From positions 18,865 to 82,864 of the IMG/VR virus record IMGVR_UViG_3300036852_000134: a DNA stretch of 64,000 bases; one strand, given 5' to 3'. A model generated the notes under the pieces. That model ran no database searches. It worked only from the letters and a program-made list of their open reading frames with translations, and was not told the DNA's origin. This DNA is from a virus. Of this stretch, positions 7,597 through 15,892 are shown piece by piece. A program made the translations under genes and the position numbers. Each line of letters starts with the position of its first letter. The first letter of the stretch is position 1.

Positions 7597-10500
7597 AGTT
7601 GACGAACACCGTCTCGCCGTCTGCGATTGGCGTGTTGTTGTCGTAGTCGAGGCAGCCACCCAGCGTCGTGCTCATCGCAAAGGCGTGCTGCATGTTGCCG
7701 GCATTGAACGACCTGCCCACGCCGTAGGCCACATTCGACCCAGCTTGCGCCGTCACGGGAAGCGTAAACTGCAGGATGCCGGCGCCGGTGCCGGCGGTGG
7801 TGATGGTGATGGTCACCGTGCCCATGATCATCTTGCCGATCTGCAGAAAGCGGCCTGCTCCACTGGCCGACGTGAGAGTTCCAGTCTGGGCGCTAATCGT
7901 TGGCGTGAACGCGCTCCAGGCTGCAGCGGCGATGCCTCCATATGGCAGGCCTGTGCAATTGGTGAGCGTACCGCTGGATGGCGTTCCAAGAGCCGGCGTC
8001 GTCAGCGTCGGCGAGGTTAACGTCTTGTTGGTCAGCGTCTGGCCGCCACCTACCGTCACCACCGATGTGGCGTCGGCCCCCGCATTGGTGACGCGCAGAT
8101 CGCCAGTGCCGACCGTCAGAATGCCGGAGGTGTGCGTGGCAACCCAGTTGCCGTTGGCAAAGTTGAACGTGCCGCCGGTCGCCAGGTGCAGGTCCGCCCA
8201 GCCAAGAGCCGTCGTGCCGAGCGCACTGCCGTCGTTGGTGACAGGGGACCACGCGCTGTCAGTCAGGACGACGCGAGCCGTACCGGCGGTGCGGAACCGT
8301 ACCGGCTGGGCTGCCGTCACCGTCCCGATCTCCAGCACAGCTGCGGTCGTCTGGAAGAAGTGGGTGCCTCCGAATGATCCTAACTTGGTGATGCTGCCAG
8401 ACTGCCCCTGTAGCCCCAGGAGATCGGTATCCGATGCGGTGTTGGCGACATGCAGCTTCGCCTGCGTCAGATCGGTGGAGCCTATTGCGACGGCACCACC
8501 ACGGGCGTAGATGCCAGCTGACGCCATGACGCTGTTGGTGCCGGCGAAGTCGAGGCAGCCCGCATTGGCGATCGACGTCGGCGAGGTAACGGCGCCGTTG
8601 GCGTTGACATTGACTAGACTTACAGGGCCGTTCACGTTCGCATCGGTTACGATGCCATGCTGCTGTGACGGTATCCCCTGCACGTCAATGGTTAGGATCT
8701 GAGCCGTAGCACCAGACAGAGCCGGCGATGGCGCAGGGAAGATCACCATCGCCGTATTCGAATTGACCTTCTGAACGTGATAGTAGGCGCCGCCTGCCTT
8801 GATCCAGGCCGCGCCCCTGATCTCGGTCGTGAAGGCCGTGCCGGAGCCGGTGACGGTGTTGCCTGAGGTTGAGATCGTTCCTGTCAGGCTGGTCAGGTTG
8901 CCGGTCTCCGAGAACGTCACGGAGCCAGTGGTCTCGACTGTAGCCTCGTCGAGATTCAGCGCGACAACCCGCGCCGTAACGTCGCCTGAGCCGGTAGCGT
9001 TTACGAGCAACAGGTACTGACCGACTGCAACCTGATCCGGGTCGATCAGCGCAATGTTGAAGCGGCTGGAAACAGTCGAGCCAGGGTTGAACGATGCCCC
9101 GTCTGTTTTGGTGAAAGTCTGCGTATCGCCCGCATATATGTTGCTGATCGATACGCGATCTATGCCGCCCCCAGACGCATCCTCTATCATAGCGACACCG
9201 GCCCGGAATGTCGCACCGAGCGAGGTGTCCCAGCCGTTGTCCGAGTAGACGCCGCCGTTGACCTGGACCTGCGTTCCGGCCTCTATGATGAACCCGTCGA
9301 AGCCGTTGAATCGCGCCTGGCAATTATTGAGGATGACGTTCTCGACGCGAGGCCGCGGCTGGCCAGGGAACCAGGCGGAATTGGTCTGGAACTCGCGCGT
9401 CTGGAACCCGTAAAAGCGGTTGGCGTTGGCAATGACGTTGTCGAACTGAATGTTCGGGCTGGCGGTCAAGGCGCCGATCTCGCAGGCGACAACGGAGCCG
9501 TTGGATACCAGCACCTGCTTGGAGGGCGCGTTCGCCCGCGTGTCGAACTCGACGGCGTCGCCGTCGTTCTGGAACACGCCAGCAGAGATTAATCCAAGGC
9601 CGTAACCGTCGCTCGACGCGTGCGTCTTGAAGTCGCCGTTTATCGTGAACCCATCGAGCGTGCAATCAAGGGCGGTCGAGAACTCAATCCCCCAGAACAC
9701 GTTCTGGAAGTGGAAGTCGGAGAACGAGGTGTTCTCTGCATTCGAGATTTGCGCGCCGTAGTTGCGCGTCTCGCTGCCGTCGTAGCCATCGAGGAACAGG
9801 CCGCTGATCTTGCAGTGGAACACACGCTCTATAGCGAAGGCGATCGGCCATGGATCAGTGCCCAACGCATCCGGCGTATACCCATCCACCCTAATATTGT
9901 CTATCGTGCAGCGTTCGAGCTGGCGGAATTCGAACGCATGCTGGTACATCGCCGTACCGTTGTTCGAGATGCTTTCGGCAAAGATGTCGCGGCACGTAGA
10001 GTTGTTCGTGAACTGGAATAGTACCGCCTTGCCACTGCTGGTGATGTGCAGGTCGCTGACATGATGGCCATCTCCGCTGGCCACCCACACCGCCCAGTTC
10101 ACATGATTGCGGAACTTGACATCGCGCACCGTGATGCTGTCGGCAGTCTCAATGTAGATGCCGGGCCATTGGAAGTTGACGTTCGTGTAGGACGCGGCAA
10201 GCGAACTGCGGTTTCCATCAACGATGCCGCCTTCGAATGTTGAGCCTTCCGACCCAGTCGTGAACGAGAGCAGCTTGGAATGTGCGCCGTCGGTTGCTGT
10301 GCGTCTCTTAATCACCGCCTCCGGGTGCATGATGATATGCACCGGGGTGGAGATCGTGATCGGGTCAATGAGATAGGTTCCCTCCGGCACGAACACGATG
10401 CCACCGGCATTGAAGGCGGTGGACAGAGCGGAGGTATCGTTAGTAACGCCGTCTCCAGCCGCGCCACCCAACGTGTTGGCCTGTAGAAACGGCAGATCAC

Positions 10501-10600
10501 TGAGTTGCAGCTTGCGCGAATTACTCCCGACGACGCCGTAGATATAGTCGGAGAGGCTCGGCGTGCTGGATGTGAGGTTTGATAGCGTCTTGTCGGCCAT
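7577..10600 (-). CDS. tailspike protein with right-handed beta-helix
   Basis: 1007 residues. Residues 1-40 look like a virion adaptor. Residues about 45-500 have the pectate-lyase-like GDGVTNDTSALSTAFNAGG...VFVPEGTYLI start and repeated Asn/Asp-rich strand turns (IDNIRVDGY, CTLDGFTING) of a parallel beta-helix, the fold used to bind or cut capsule and LPS. Residues about 500-850 are Thr/Gly/Ser-rich, and the end carries a TNKTLTSPTLTTPALGTPSSGTL repeat followed by a compact domain seen in many phage fibres. It starts in a TGATG overlap with the upstream small structural gene. Confidence 0.85.
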   Translation of the reverse strand: MADKTLSNLTSSTPSLSDYIYGVVGSNSRKLQLSDLPFLQANTLGGAAGDGVTNDTSALSTAFNAGGIVFVPEGTYLIDPITISTPVHIIMHPEAVIKRRTATDGAHSKLLSFTTGSEGSTFEGGIVDGNRSSLAASYTNVNFQWPGIYIETADSITVRDVKFRNHVNWAVWVASGDGHHVSDLHITSSGKAVLFQFTNNSTCRDIFAESISNNGTAMYQHAFEFRQLERCTIDNIRVDGYTPDALGTDPWPIAFAIERVFHCKISGLFLDGYDGSETRNYGAQISNAENTSFSDFHFQNVFWGIEFSTALDCTLDGFTINGDFKTHASSDGYGLGLISAGVFQNDGDAVEFDTRANAPSKQVLVSNGSVVACEIGALTASPNIQFDNVIANANRFYGFQTREFQTNSAWFPGQPRPRVENVILNNCQARFNGFDGFIIEAGTQVQVNGGVYSDNGWDTSLGATFRAGVAMIEDASGGGIDRVSISNIYAGDTQTFTKTDGASFNPGSTVSSRFNIALIDPDQVAVGQYLLLVNATGSGDVTARVVALNLDEATVETTGSVTFSETGNLTSLTGTISTSGNTVTGSGTAFTTEIRGAAWIKAGGAYYHVQKVNSNTAMVIFPAPSPALSGATAQILTIDVQGIPSQQHGIVTDANVNGPVSLVNVNANGAVTSPTSIANAGCLDFAGTNSVMASAGIYARGGAVAIGSTDLTQAKLHVANTASDTDLLGLQGQSGSITKLGSFGGTHFFQTTAAVLEIGTVTAAQPVRFRTAGTARVVLTDSAWSPVTNDGSALGTTALGWADLHLATGGTFNFANGNWVATHTSGILTVGTGDLRVTNAGADATSVVTVGGGQTLTNKTLTSPTLTTPALGTPSSGTLTNCTGLPYGGIAAAAWSAFTPTISAQTGTLTSASGAGRFLQIGKMIMGTVTITITTAGTGAGILQFTLPVTAQAGSNVAYGVGRSFNAGNMQHAFAMSTTLGGCLDYDNNTPIADGETVFVNFMYEAA

Positions 10601-10872
10601 CAGAACGTCACTCTCTTGGTGATGATCGTTGCATCTGTCAGCGACACTTCATCGCCTTCGAGCAGCAGGTGTCCGTCTTCATCGCCCTCAAGCAGGAGCG
10701 CATCGGCGCCTCCGGTCTGCATGTCGCCTTCGAGCAGTAGAAATGAGATTCCAGATATGCCTGTCGTCTCAGCGATACGCTTGGTTTGTCCGCCAGCTGG
10801 CGTTCCCTGCACGCGCGCGGTCTGTCCACCGGATGCTGCACCTGATACCCGCTTGGTGGTGGTCGTGGCCAC
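10600..10872 (-). CDS. small structural protein with LLLEGD repeats
   Basis: 90 residues from a GTG one base after the upstream stop. The C-terminal half contains three LLLEGD units separated by short polar linkers, and the N-terminal half has two GGQT-type repeats (SGGQTARV, AGGQTKRI). Similar leucine/acidic repeats occur in small proteins encoded just ahead of tail fibres, where they may form extended adaptors. It directly precedes the tailspike gene, so a tail-tip linker is the best guess. Confidence 0.7.
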   Translation of the reverse strand: MATTTTKRVSGAASGGQTARVQGTPAGGQTKRIAETTGISGISFLLLEGDMQTGGADALLLEGDEDGHLLLEGDEVSLTDATIITKRVTF

Positions 10873-10873
10873 G

Positions 10874-11266
10874 TCAGCTCTTGATCCAGATGTAAAGTCT
10901 TCCACCGGTGAGCACGACGCCGGTATCGGCTGGCGCCACCCTGATCTTCAGGCGATCGCCAGCGAGAACCACGGGCACATAGCCCGTATCCGAAGCGTTC
11001 CCCGCGCCAGTAACGAAGCTCACGGCCTGCCGCGTTGCGCGCACGAACTGCGTGGCTAAGTTTGCCGCCGCTGCGTCATAGATCAGCCAGCCCACCCCCG
11101 TATCGAGCGTGTCAGGCAGCACGGAGACCTGGAGCGTGGCAACCTGGCCGGTGTCGGTGGAATGCCACCAGCGCAGCTGCTGGATTTCGCCCATCATATG
11201 CGGGCCAGTATCCTGGAAGGTGACACCTCCAGAGACGTTCACGTCGAAACGCTGACGGGTGATCAT
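10874..11266 (-). CDS. phage structural protein
   Basis: 130 residues, beta-rich with few Cys and many Thr, Gly and Val residues (TDTGQVATLQVSVLPDTLDTGVG; GGRLYIWIKS end). No known domain recognised. It follows the Lys-rich small gene by one base and is followed by the LLLEGD-repeat gene after one base, inside the tail module. Likely a head-tail or tail-fibre assembly component. Confidence 0.65.
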   Translation of the reverse strand: MITRQRFDVNVSGGVTFQDTGPHMMGEIQQLRWWHSTDTGQVATLQVSVLPDTLDTGVGWLIYDAAAANLATQFVRATRQAVSFVTGAGNASDTGYVPVVLAGDRLKIRVAPADTGVVLTGGRLYIWIKS

Positions 11267-11267
11267 G

Positions 11268-11360
11268 TCATTTCTTCTTGGGCTTGGGCTTCGGGGTTGA
11301 CTTCACAGCCTTCACAGGCTTCTTACTGGCGTAGTGGGTGACGGGTGCGGATTCAGCCAT
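11268..11360 (-). CDS. 30-residue Lys/Pro-rich protein
   Basis: A tiny gene whose C-terminal half alternates Lys and Pro (KSTPKPKPKKK). It sits one base before the next structural gene and 11 bases after the previous stop, with AAAGAG as ribosome site. Tight packing on both sides supports translation. It may bind nucleic acid or an acidic virion surface. Confidence 0.6.
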   Translation of the reverse strand: MAESAPVTHYASKKPVKAVKSTPKPKPKKK

Positions 11361-11371
11361 TGATCTCTTTC

Positions 11372-11515
11372 CTACTGTCTCGCGATCTTTTCAATGTGCG
11401 ACGCAGGGTGCAGGCGCAGGAGCGCACAGGACCCGTCGTCACGCTGGACGCCGAACTGTCGGGCTTGCTCGCGGTCTTCCACGGGGTCGCCAGATTCATC
11501 GAACATGGCGATCAC
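11372..11515 (-). CDS. 47-residue phage protein
   Basis: Starts at GTG 11515 after GGTGAG, or at the ATG 11506. The core VIAMFDESGDPVEDREQAR followed by a short strand pair resembles small proteins encoded next to phage tail genes. The frame is open upstream to the end of the preceding gene. Function unknown. Confidence 0.55.
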   Translation of the reverse strand: MIAMFDESGDPVEDREQARQFGVQRDDGSCALLRLHPASHIEKIARQ

Positions 11516-11544
11516 GGTGACGATCTCACCGGAGGCGAGCTCAA

Positions 11545-12219
11545 TTAGGAAGGGTGCCAGTCTGGTCTTTCTTTCGGGTCAGCGTAGGTGCCGTTGAGCG
11601 GGGTGGGTTGGTGAACTGATGGGGAATCCCCATTGCTTTCACCATTGCGCCGGAACAGATGCTGGTTGCCTTCCGCCCGCGCCTCGTAGTGCAGGCTCTC
11701 GAAGTCCGGCCGCTCAGTCATGACATCCCAGAAGGCTGGATCGGACCAGAGGATGCGGTTACTTGGGAACGCGCCGATGTGGCCGTTCTCAAGTCGGCAG
11801 AGGTGCAAGGTCTTGGACTGCGAGCTATCCTCGGAGAGCCCTGAACCTATGAACGCGATCGACCGGATGTACTGACCTTTTACCCGATCGGGTAAGATCT
11901 CGACCGCGCCGAGTTTCAGGAAGTCGAACTCATCAACCGAGAACTGGTCAGATTGGCAATCCCAGGGCTGTAGGTAGGTCATGTCGTCCGGCATCGGACA
12001 AGGCTTGTCCACCAGGGCCTGGATCGGCACGTGCCAGAGGGCACCGCCGAGCGGGTCGAGGCAACTCACATAGAACCAGAGGCTGTTCCCCGGCTTGCAG
12101 GTGACGGCATGAGCGATGACTTGGACGAACTCGCCCTGGTAGCGCCGGCAGTCGGTCATGAACTCGCGCCTTAGGAGGCAGCGGAAGTACGGCTTGATGC
12201 TGCCGAAGATGTAGGACAT
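11545..12219 (-). CDS. hypothetical tail-module protein
   Basis: 224 residues, the first gene of the visible tail operon. It has scattered Cys (CLLRR, CRRYQG, CKPGNS, CLDPLGG) and Trp residues and a disordered C-terminal tail rich in Pro, Asn and Ser. No family recognised. It is preceded by the palindrome at 12240-12255, which is probably its operator. Confidence 0.65.
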   Translation of the reverse strand: MSYIFGSIKPYFRCLLRREFMTDCRRYQGEFVQVIAHAVTCKPGNSLWFYVSCLDPLGGALWHVPIQALVDKPCPMPDDMTYLQPWDCQSDQFSVDEFDFLKLGAVEILPDRVKGQYIRSIAFIGSGLSEDSSQSKTLHLCRLENGHIGAFPSNRILWSDPAFWDVMTERPDFESLHYEARAEGNQHLFRRNGESNGDSPSVHQPTPLNGTYADPKERPDWHPS

Positions 12220-12239
12220 TGTCCCTTTTCTGACAGTCA

Positions 12240-12255
12240 GTAACGATATTGTTAC
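12240..12255. promoter_or_regulatory. 16-bp palindrome (operator candidate)
   Basis: Arms GTAAC and GTTAC flank a 6-base AT-rich centre, 20 bases ahead of the minus-strand gene at 12219. The placement between two divergent genes suggests a repressor or activator site. Confidence 0.45.
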
Positions 12256-12297
12256 TTCCCGCGATCACTTTGTGACTTGATCCGACGTAGAACCGCC

Positions 12298-12325
12298 TTG
12301 CAGCGGCAGCCAGCCGTGCTATTAT
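12298..12325 (+). promoter_or_regulatory. sigma70-type promoter
   Basis: TTGCAG (12298-12303), a 16-base spacer, then TATTAT (12320-12325). It points at the membrane-protein gene at 12550 and would give a leader of about 215 bases holding two hairpins: a CCGGCGGA/TCCGCCGG stem near 12453-12481 and a GAGCGAG/CTCGCTC stem near 12491-12512. Read by eye, not scored. Confidence 0.5.
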
Positions 12326-12549
12326 GTCCAATACGGACGGTCTCTCAGACCATCCGCCTCCCCCAAAAATCTGACACGAAGCGCGAAGGGCACCAGCCCG
12401 ACACGGTACGCGCGGAGCCGCAAGGCCTGTGATCGAGGTGAGAAGGGGGAGACCGGCGGAAACGGAACGACATCCGCCGGATGTTGCCGGAGGAGCGAGA
12501 GCCAACTCGCTCAACTCCGGCTAGCTCTAACGCAACTTGGAGATGCGTT

Positions 12550-13296
12550 ATGGCCTACTTCTTCTACCTCTTTCGCCGTCTCGTTGCAATCGCCCTTGGG
12601 CTGGCACTGACCGGTTACTCGGCTTGGTGCAGCTGGACGCATCAGGGAGACCTGATCGGCCCGCTTGCAGCGATCTCGGCAGCCGCGCTGCTCGCGTTCT
12701 GCGAGTATGCGTGGCGCGACCGTCGCTACGTTCACTTCGGGCTGCTTGGGCTGCTCGGACTGGCGGCGGCAGCAATCTCCGGCTCGATCGTGCTTGAGCG
12801 GGTTTCCCACACGCAGGAAGCCAGTTCGCAAAAGGCGCGGTCGGCCAATCTGCCTCGGACCGAAGCCCAAAAGGCTCTCACTGAGGCGTCAGCCGAGCTC
12901 AAGGCGGCGCAAGCCGAGACGAGCAAAGCATGCAGCTCCGGGCGTGGCCCTGTGTGTAAGGGTCTGGAGCAGCGGGAGGACGCGGCGCGGAAGCGCGTCG
13001 AAGATGCCCGCTCCAAGCTGGTTGGACTTGGTGCAGAAACCGCCGTAGACCCAGCGGCTGGCGTCCTGGGTGCACACGCTGAAACGCTCCGACTGGCTAC
13101 GCTGCTAGGCCTGCCTCTCTGGCTTGAATTGGCAGCTCCCGCCGTCCTCGCTTACGGATTCGCGCCGGCTCCCCGCAAGGTGGAGACGCCGAGGAAGAAG
13201 AGAAGGCGGCGTAAGGTGAAGCGGACCAAACCCGCACCGCCATCTAAGGCGAAGCGCCCGCACGGCGCCCAGTTGAGGGTGGTGTCTTCTCGCTAA
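12550..13296 (+). CDS. inner-membrane moron protein
   Basis: 248 residues, GGAG ribosome site. Three hydrophobic segments lie near residues 10-28, 38-55 and 62-80, followed by a charged, Ala-rich coiled-coil region (EAQKALTEASAELKAAQAETSKAC), another hydrophobic stretch near 185-215 and a strongly basic tail (KKRRRRKVKRTK). It has its own promoter upstream and terminator downstream and lies against the surrounding minus-strand genes, so it is probably expressed in the lysogen. Role unknown; exclusion or membrane sensing are options. Confidence 0.75.
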   Translation: MAYFFYLFRRLVAIALGLALTGYSAWCSWTHQGDLIGPLAAISAAALLAFCEYAWRDRRYVHFGLLGLLGLAAAAISGSIVLERVSHTQEASSQKARSANLPRTEAQKALTEASAELKAAQAETSKACSSGRGPVCKGLEQREDAARKRVEDARSKLVGLGAETAVDPAAGVLGAHAETLRLATLLGLPLWLELAAPAVLAYGFAPAPRKVETPRKKRRRRKVKRTKPAPPSKAKRPHGAQLRVVSSR

Positions 13297-13300
13297 CCCA

Positions 13301-13326
13301 AGCCCCGCTTCGGCGGGGCTTTTTTA
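13301..13326 (+). terminator. intrinsic terminator
   Basis: AGCCCCGC, TTCG loop, GCGGGGCT, then TTTTTT. A textbook rho-independent terminator five bases after the membrane-protein gene. It overlaps the end of the converging minus-strand gene. Confidence 0.9.
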
Positions 13327-13593
13327 TTTGTGCCGCCGCTTGATCGTAGGCTCTCGGCAGAGCCGCCTGATCGTCTCCATCAGGCTTGTATACACTCCAC
13401 CATTTCGCAGAAGATGGAGGCGAAATTCAGCAACCGACTGGAAGTGGTCACGCCACAGTTTCGGAGGCTGCTCTTGCCTTCCTTTCTCAAGATCTTCGAG
13501 CTGTTGCTGCACATACCGATTGCGGAGTACGTATGCTGCATCGGCAGTGCGTAAGATCTCTGGAATTGATATCCGCTTAGGGATGATGCTCAC
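13324..13593 (-). CDS. hypothetical protein
   Basis: 89 residues from a GTG start. Helical and charged (NRYVQQQLEDLEKGRQEQPPK), with a basic C-terminal end (RRLCREPTIKRRHK). No known family. It converges on the plus-strand membrane-protein gene with the terminator between them. Could be a small nucleic-acid-binding protein. Confidence 0.55.
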   Translation of the reverse strand: MSIIPKRISIPEILRTADAAYVLRNRYVQQQLEDLEKGRQEQPPKLWRDHFQSVAEFRLHLLRNGGVYTSLMETIRRLCREPTIKRRHK

Positions 13594-13681
13594 AGCACCG
13601 AAACCGTTCCTGGGCTGACACTGCCTTATTGCAACCTAAGTGCGACCACAATTAATGCCACGTTCTACTTGTTCTGCTTGG

Positions 13682-13831
13682 TCATCCGCCAGTCTGCCGC
13701 AATGTTTGCACGACCCAACCGCCGACGATGACGATCGCTGCAATCATTGCAAGCACCCGGTCAAACCAGCGCGGCCGTTTCGGACAGCTCGCGGCCACAT
13801 GCTTGTCTGAGAGACAAAGTGTGCAGAGCAT
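13682..13831 (-). CDS. 49-residue membrane protein with CCHC knuckle
   Basis: Starts at the ATG 13831, which is eight bases after AGGAG; another ATG two codons upstream has poorer spacing. Cys and His are spaced C-x2-C-x4-H-x4-C (CTLC, H, C) exactly as in a zinc knuckle, then a basic turn (KRPRWFDR), then one membrane helix (LAMIAAIVIVGGWVV). The knuckle would face one side of the membrane and could bind RNA or protein. I know no named family. Confidence 0.6.
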   Translation of the reverse strand: MLCTLCLSDKHVAASCPKRPRWFDRVLAMIAAIVIVGGWVVQTLRQTGG

Positions 13832-13837
13832 CGTCAT

Positions 13838-14305
13838 TGCTCCTGGGGCTTTCCGCGTTCCTCCATTGGCCGTACCGCCTCTTTGCTCGTGATCGAGACT
13901 GGGTGTGTGCGGTCGTGGGCGATTGGGAGGAAAGCGAGAAGGGGAGCGGGGAGCCTAGCCTTTCGGCACCAGGACAGCACGTCTAGCTTAGCCATCCTGG
14001 CATTGGCCCCCGCATAACCCCAAGCAGAGGCCTTACGGCGGGTCCGCTGGGGAAAAGAGGCCGACCCCAACGAGGGGGCCGGGGACCTACGGCATGCCGT
14101 AGGCGGGGATAGGCTGAGCGGGCCGTGACCCGCTCAGTTGCTGCGGAAGACGGAACTGCCGCAGCGGGGAGGATTGCTCAAGGACCTAGGCAAAGCGCTC
14201 ATTGAGCCAAGCCTTGAGGGGTAGGTAGGGTGAACGACCTCGCGGCGCCGCGCAGATCACCCACCGTAGTCTGGCGCACGTCTACGCCAGAATTCCAATA
14301 TACCT
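13838..14305. other. gene-poor region with serial hairpins
   Basis: No supported gene in 468 bases; an open frame at 13834-14070 on the minus strand has poor start signals. It holds a perfect palindrome at 14086-14103 (CCTACGGCATGCCGTAGG), a 9-bp stem at 14114-14137 (CTGAGCGGG/CCCGCTCAG), a 7-bp stem at 14140-14165 (GCTGCGG/CCGCAGC) and a CTCAAGG/CCTTGAG pair near 14178-14217. None has a T-run, so they are structured RNA or protein sites rather than simple terminators. Confidence 0.55.
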
Positions 14306-14491
14306 CTATTGAAGCCGCGAGAAAATCTCGAAAGCCTTGGCGTCCACCGCCTTGACCCAGCGCTCGTATGCTTTGCGATCGTCGGGGACGCGGACCAGAT
14401 CCGGGAGGAGCTCGCAAAGGGCGAGCCTCAGAGCCTGCTCCTGGCGCTGTTCGTCGGCCAGGATGATCTGATCTTCAAGCTCTTCGTGCAT
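14306..14491 (-). CDS. 61-residue helical protein
   Basis: Highly charged and helical (HEELEDQIILADEQRQEQALRLALCELLPDL) with no known motif. A good promoter lies 134 bases upstream (14625-14653). It is the last gene of the left early transcript before the gene-poor stretch. Confidence 0.6.
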   Translation of the reverse strand: MHEELEDQIILADEQRQEQALRLALCELLPDLVRVPDDRKAYERWVKAVDAKAFEIFSRLQ

Positions 14492-14624
14492 GAAAAGAAG
14501 GGCCGTGCCCTACCTCTTTTGCGGCTGCAGAGAACGGCCCGGAATTGAAGGAGGGTGCCCCGAAATGCAAAGCGCCGCCAGCGAGTTGCTGAGCGGCGCG
14601 GACAAATCGGGATCGTGGGAAAAA

Positions 14625-14653
14625 CATATACCCAGTTCGCGCGGCATAGTCAA
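14625..14653 (-). promoter_or_regulatory. strong minus-strand promoter
   Basis: On the minus strand TTGACT (14653-14648), a 17-base spacer and TATATG (14630-14625). A second TTGACT lies a few bases further upstream. The downstream leader of about 125 bases contains a CGCCGC/GCGGCG hairpin before the small gene at 14491. It may also drive the hairpin-rich region. Confidence 0.6.
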
Positions 14654-14699
14654 CGCCAGAAGTCAAGTGCAATTGCGTTTGTCTCCGCGACAAAACGCC

Positions 14700-15356
14700 T
14701 CAGTCGTCGCCGAGCCTGAAGAACAATCGCAGGCGCCGCGCAACTTGCACAATCTCCTGCGTGCCGGCAGCAGACGCCGCGCTTGTTTCCGACCGATACG
14801 TGCTCAGGAACGCCCCGATCTTGTTCATGCTCCAGGCTTGATCGTCCCCCAGCAGGACGGGCTCCAGCGCCTGCCTGGCAGCTTCATCGCAAACCCACCG
14901 GCCGGATCGATCCTTTACACCGAAGGCGGCCATACGGGCTGCGTCGAAAATCCTTCTTGCCTGCAGCCGCTCGTCCGATGTGATGGACTTGCCCCAACTG
15001 GGCGCGGATCCGCCGCCATCGCCGTAGCGACCGACGCCAATGCTTGGCCCATCAGCCACGAAAGAGACCACCGCATAATACTGGATCGCGGTGCGCATGT
15101 TCGGCGTGATTCGGGGCGGCTCGGGATCCTTGCCCTTCCGCTCCTTCGACTTCGCGAGTTCCTCGATGCGAGGAACGATGGCGTGCGGCGATGCGAGGTG
15201 TGCCGCCATGCGAGACAACTCAACGCTGATCTTGCGGATCCGCTCTGGCGTCGGCGGCATCGCCGGATCCCCACGCCAGTTGAAGGGCTGGTCGGCGCCG
15301 CCGAGTTCGCGCTTGACGATCTTGTTGAGTGTGACTTCCCCTGCATCTCTCGTCAT
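14700..15356 (-). CDS. hypothetical phage protein
   Basis: 218 residues, soluble, no known domain. The central part has a long Lys/Glu-rich helix (RIEELAKSKERKGKDPEPPR) and the C-terminal half has an Ala/Arg-rich helical bundle ending RLRLFFRLGDD. As the last larger gene of the leftward early operon it takes a position where late regulators are often found, but I see no motif to support that. Confidence 0.65.
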   Translation of the reverse strand: MTRDAGEVTLNKIVKRELGGADQPFNWRGDPAMPPTPERIRKISVELSRMAAHLASPHAIVPRIEELAKSKERKGKDPEPPRITPNMRTAIQYYAVVSFVADGPSIGVGRYGDGGGSAPSWGKSITSDERLQARRIFDAARMAAFGVKDRSGRWVCDEAARQALEPVLLGDDQAWSMNKIGAFLSTYRSETSAASAAGTQEIVQVARRLRLFFRLGDD

Positions 15357-15397
15357 TCAGTCGAACCTCGCGATAGCCAAGTTTCGGCACGCGCACA

Positions 15398-15892
15398 TCA
15401 AGCCATCCTGCCCAATATTTCAAGCAGCCGATGCGACCAATTTCTACCACTCCATATCGCATAAATAGTTGAAGTCGCCACCCCATACAGCCTTGCATAA
15501 GTCCGAGCTGGAAGCAGTTTCCTACGTATCTCCGCAACTGCCACTTCTGAGAGAAGTGCTCGACCGTTCCTCTCACGTGGCGATGCGCAGAGATGTGCTC
15601 GCCCCTTCGCTTGGTGGTCGCGTCTATTGTCGAGGTTTGTGCCGAGGAACAGGTGATCAGGGTTCACGCAAGTCGGCGTGTCGCACTTGTGGAGGACGTG
15701 CAAACCACCCGCATCCCCGCGATACAGCTGCCAACTTACGCGATGTGCTTGCCGCGATACCCTTCTACCTATGCTGATGCGCCCGTATCCTTGGCGATCT
15801 CCATAGAGAAGCCAAAGCCAACACCCAGTATTCGGTTCAGGAGAAACCGCTTTCTCGAACCGCTGCCTAACTGTCTTAGAGAAAAACATCAT
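15398..15892 (-). CDS. HNH homing endonuclease (HNH_3 type)
   Basis: 164 residues. The core GCWLWLLYGDRQGYGRISI...AHRVSWQLYRG...VLHKCDTPTCVNPDHLFLGTNLDN is the HNH_3 signature with its zinc Cys pair and catalytic His. The C-terminal part has a short HTH-like DNA-binding helix (TYARLYGVATSTIYAIWSGRNWSH). The ATG at 15892 overlaps the upstream stop. It is probably a free-standing homing endonuclease inserted after the HslV-like gene. Confidence 0.85.
   Translation of the reverse strand: MMFFSKTVRQRFEKAVSPEPNTGCWLWLLYGDRQGYGRISIGRRVSRQAHRVSWQLYRGDAGGLHVLHKCDTPTCVNPDHLFLGTNLDNRRDHQAKGRAHLCASPRERNGRALLSEVAVAEIRRKLLPARTYARLYGVATSTIYAIWSGRNWSHRLLEILGRMA

Noticed and set aside
13834-14070. 78-codon minus-strand frame
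   Set aside because: No good ribosome site and unusual composition; the region is better explained as hairpins.
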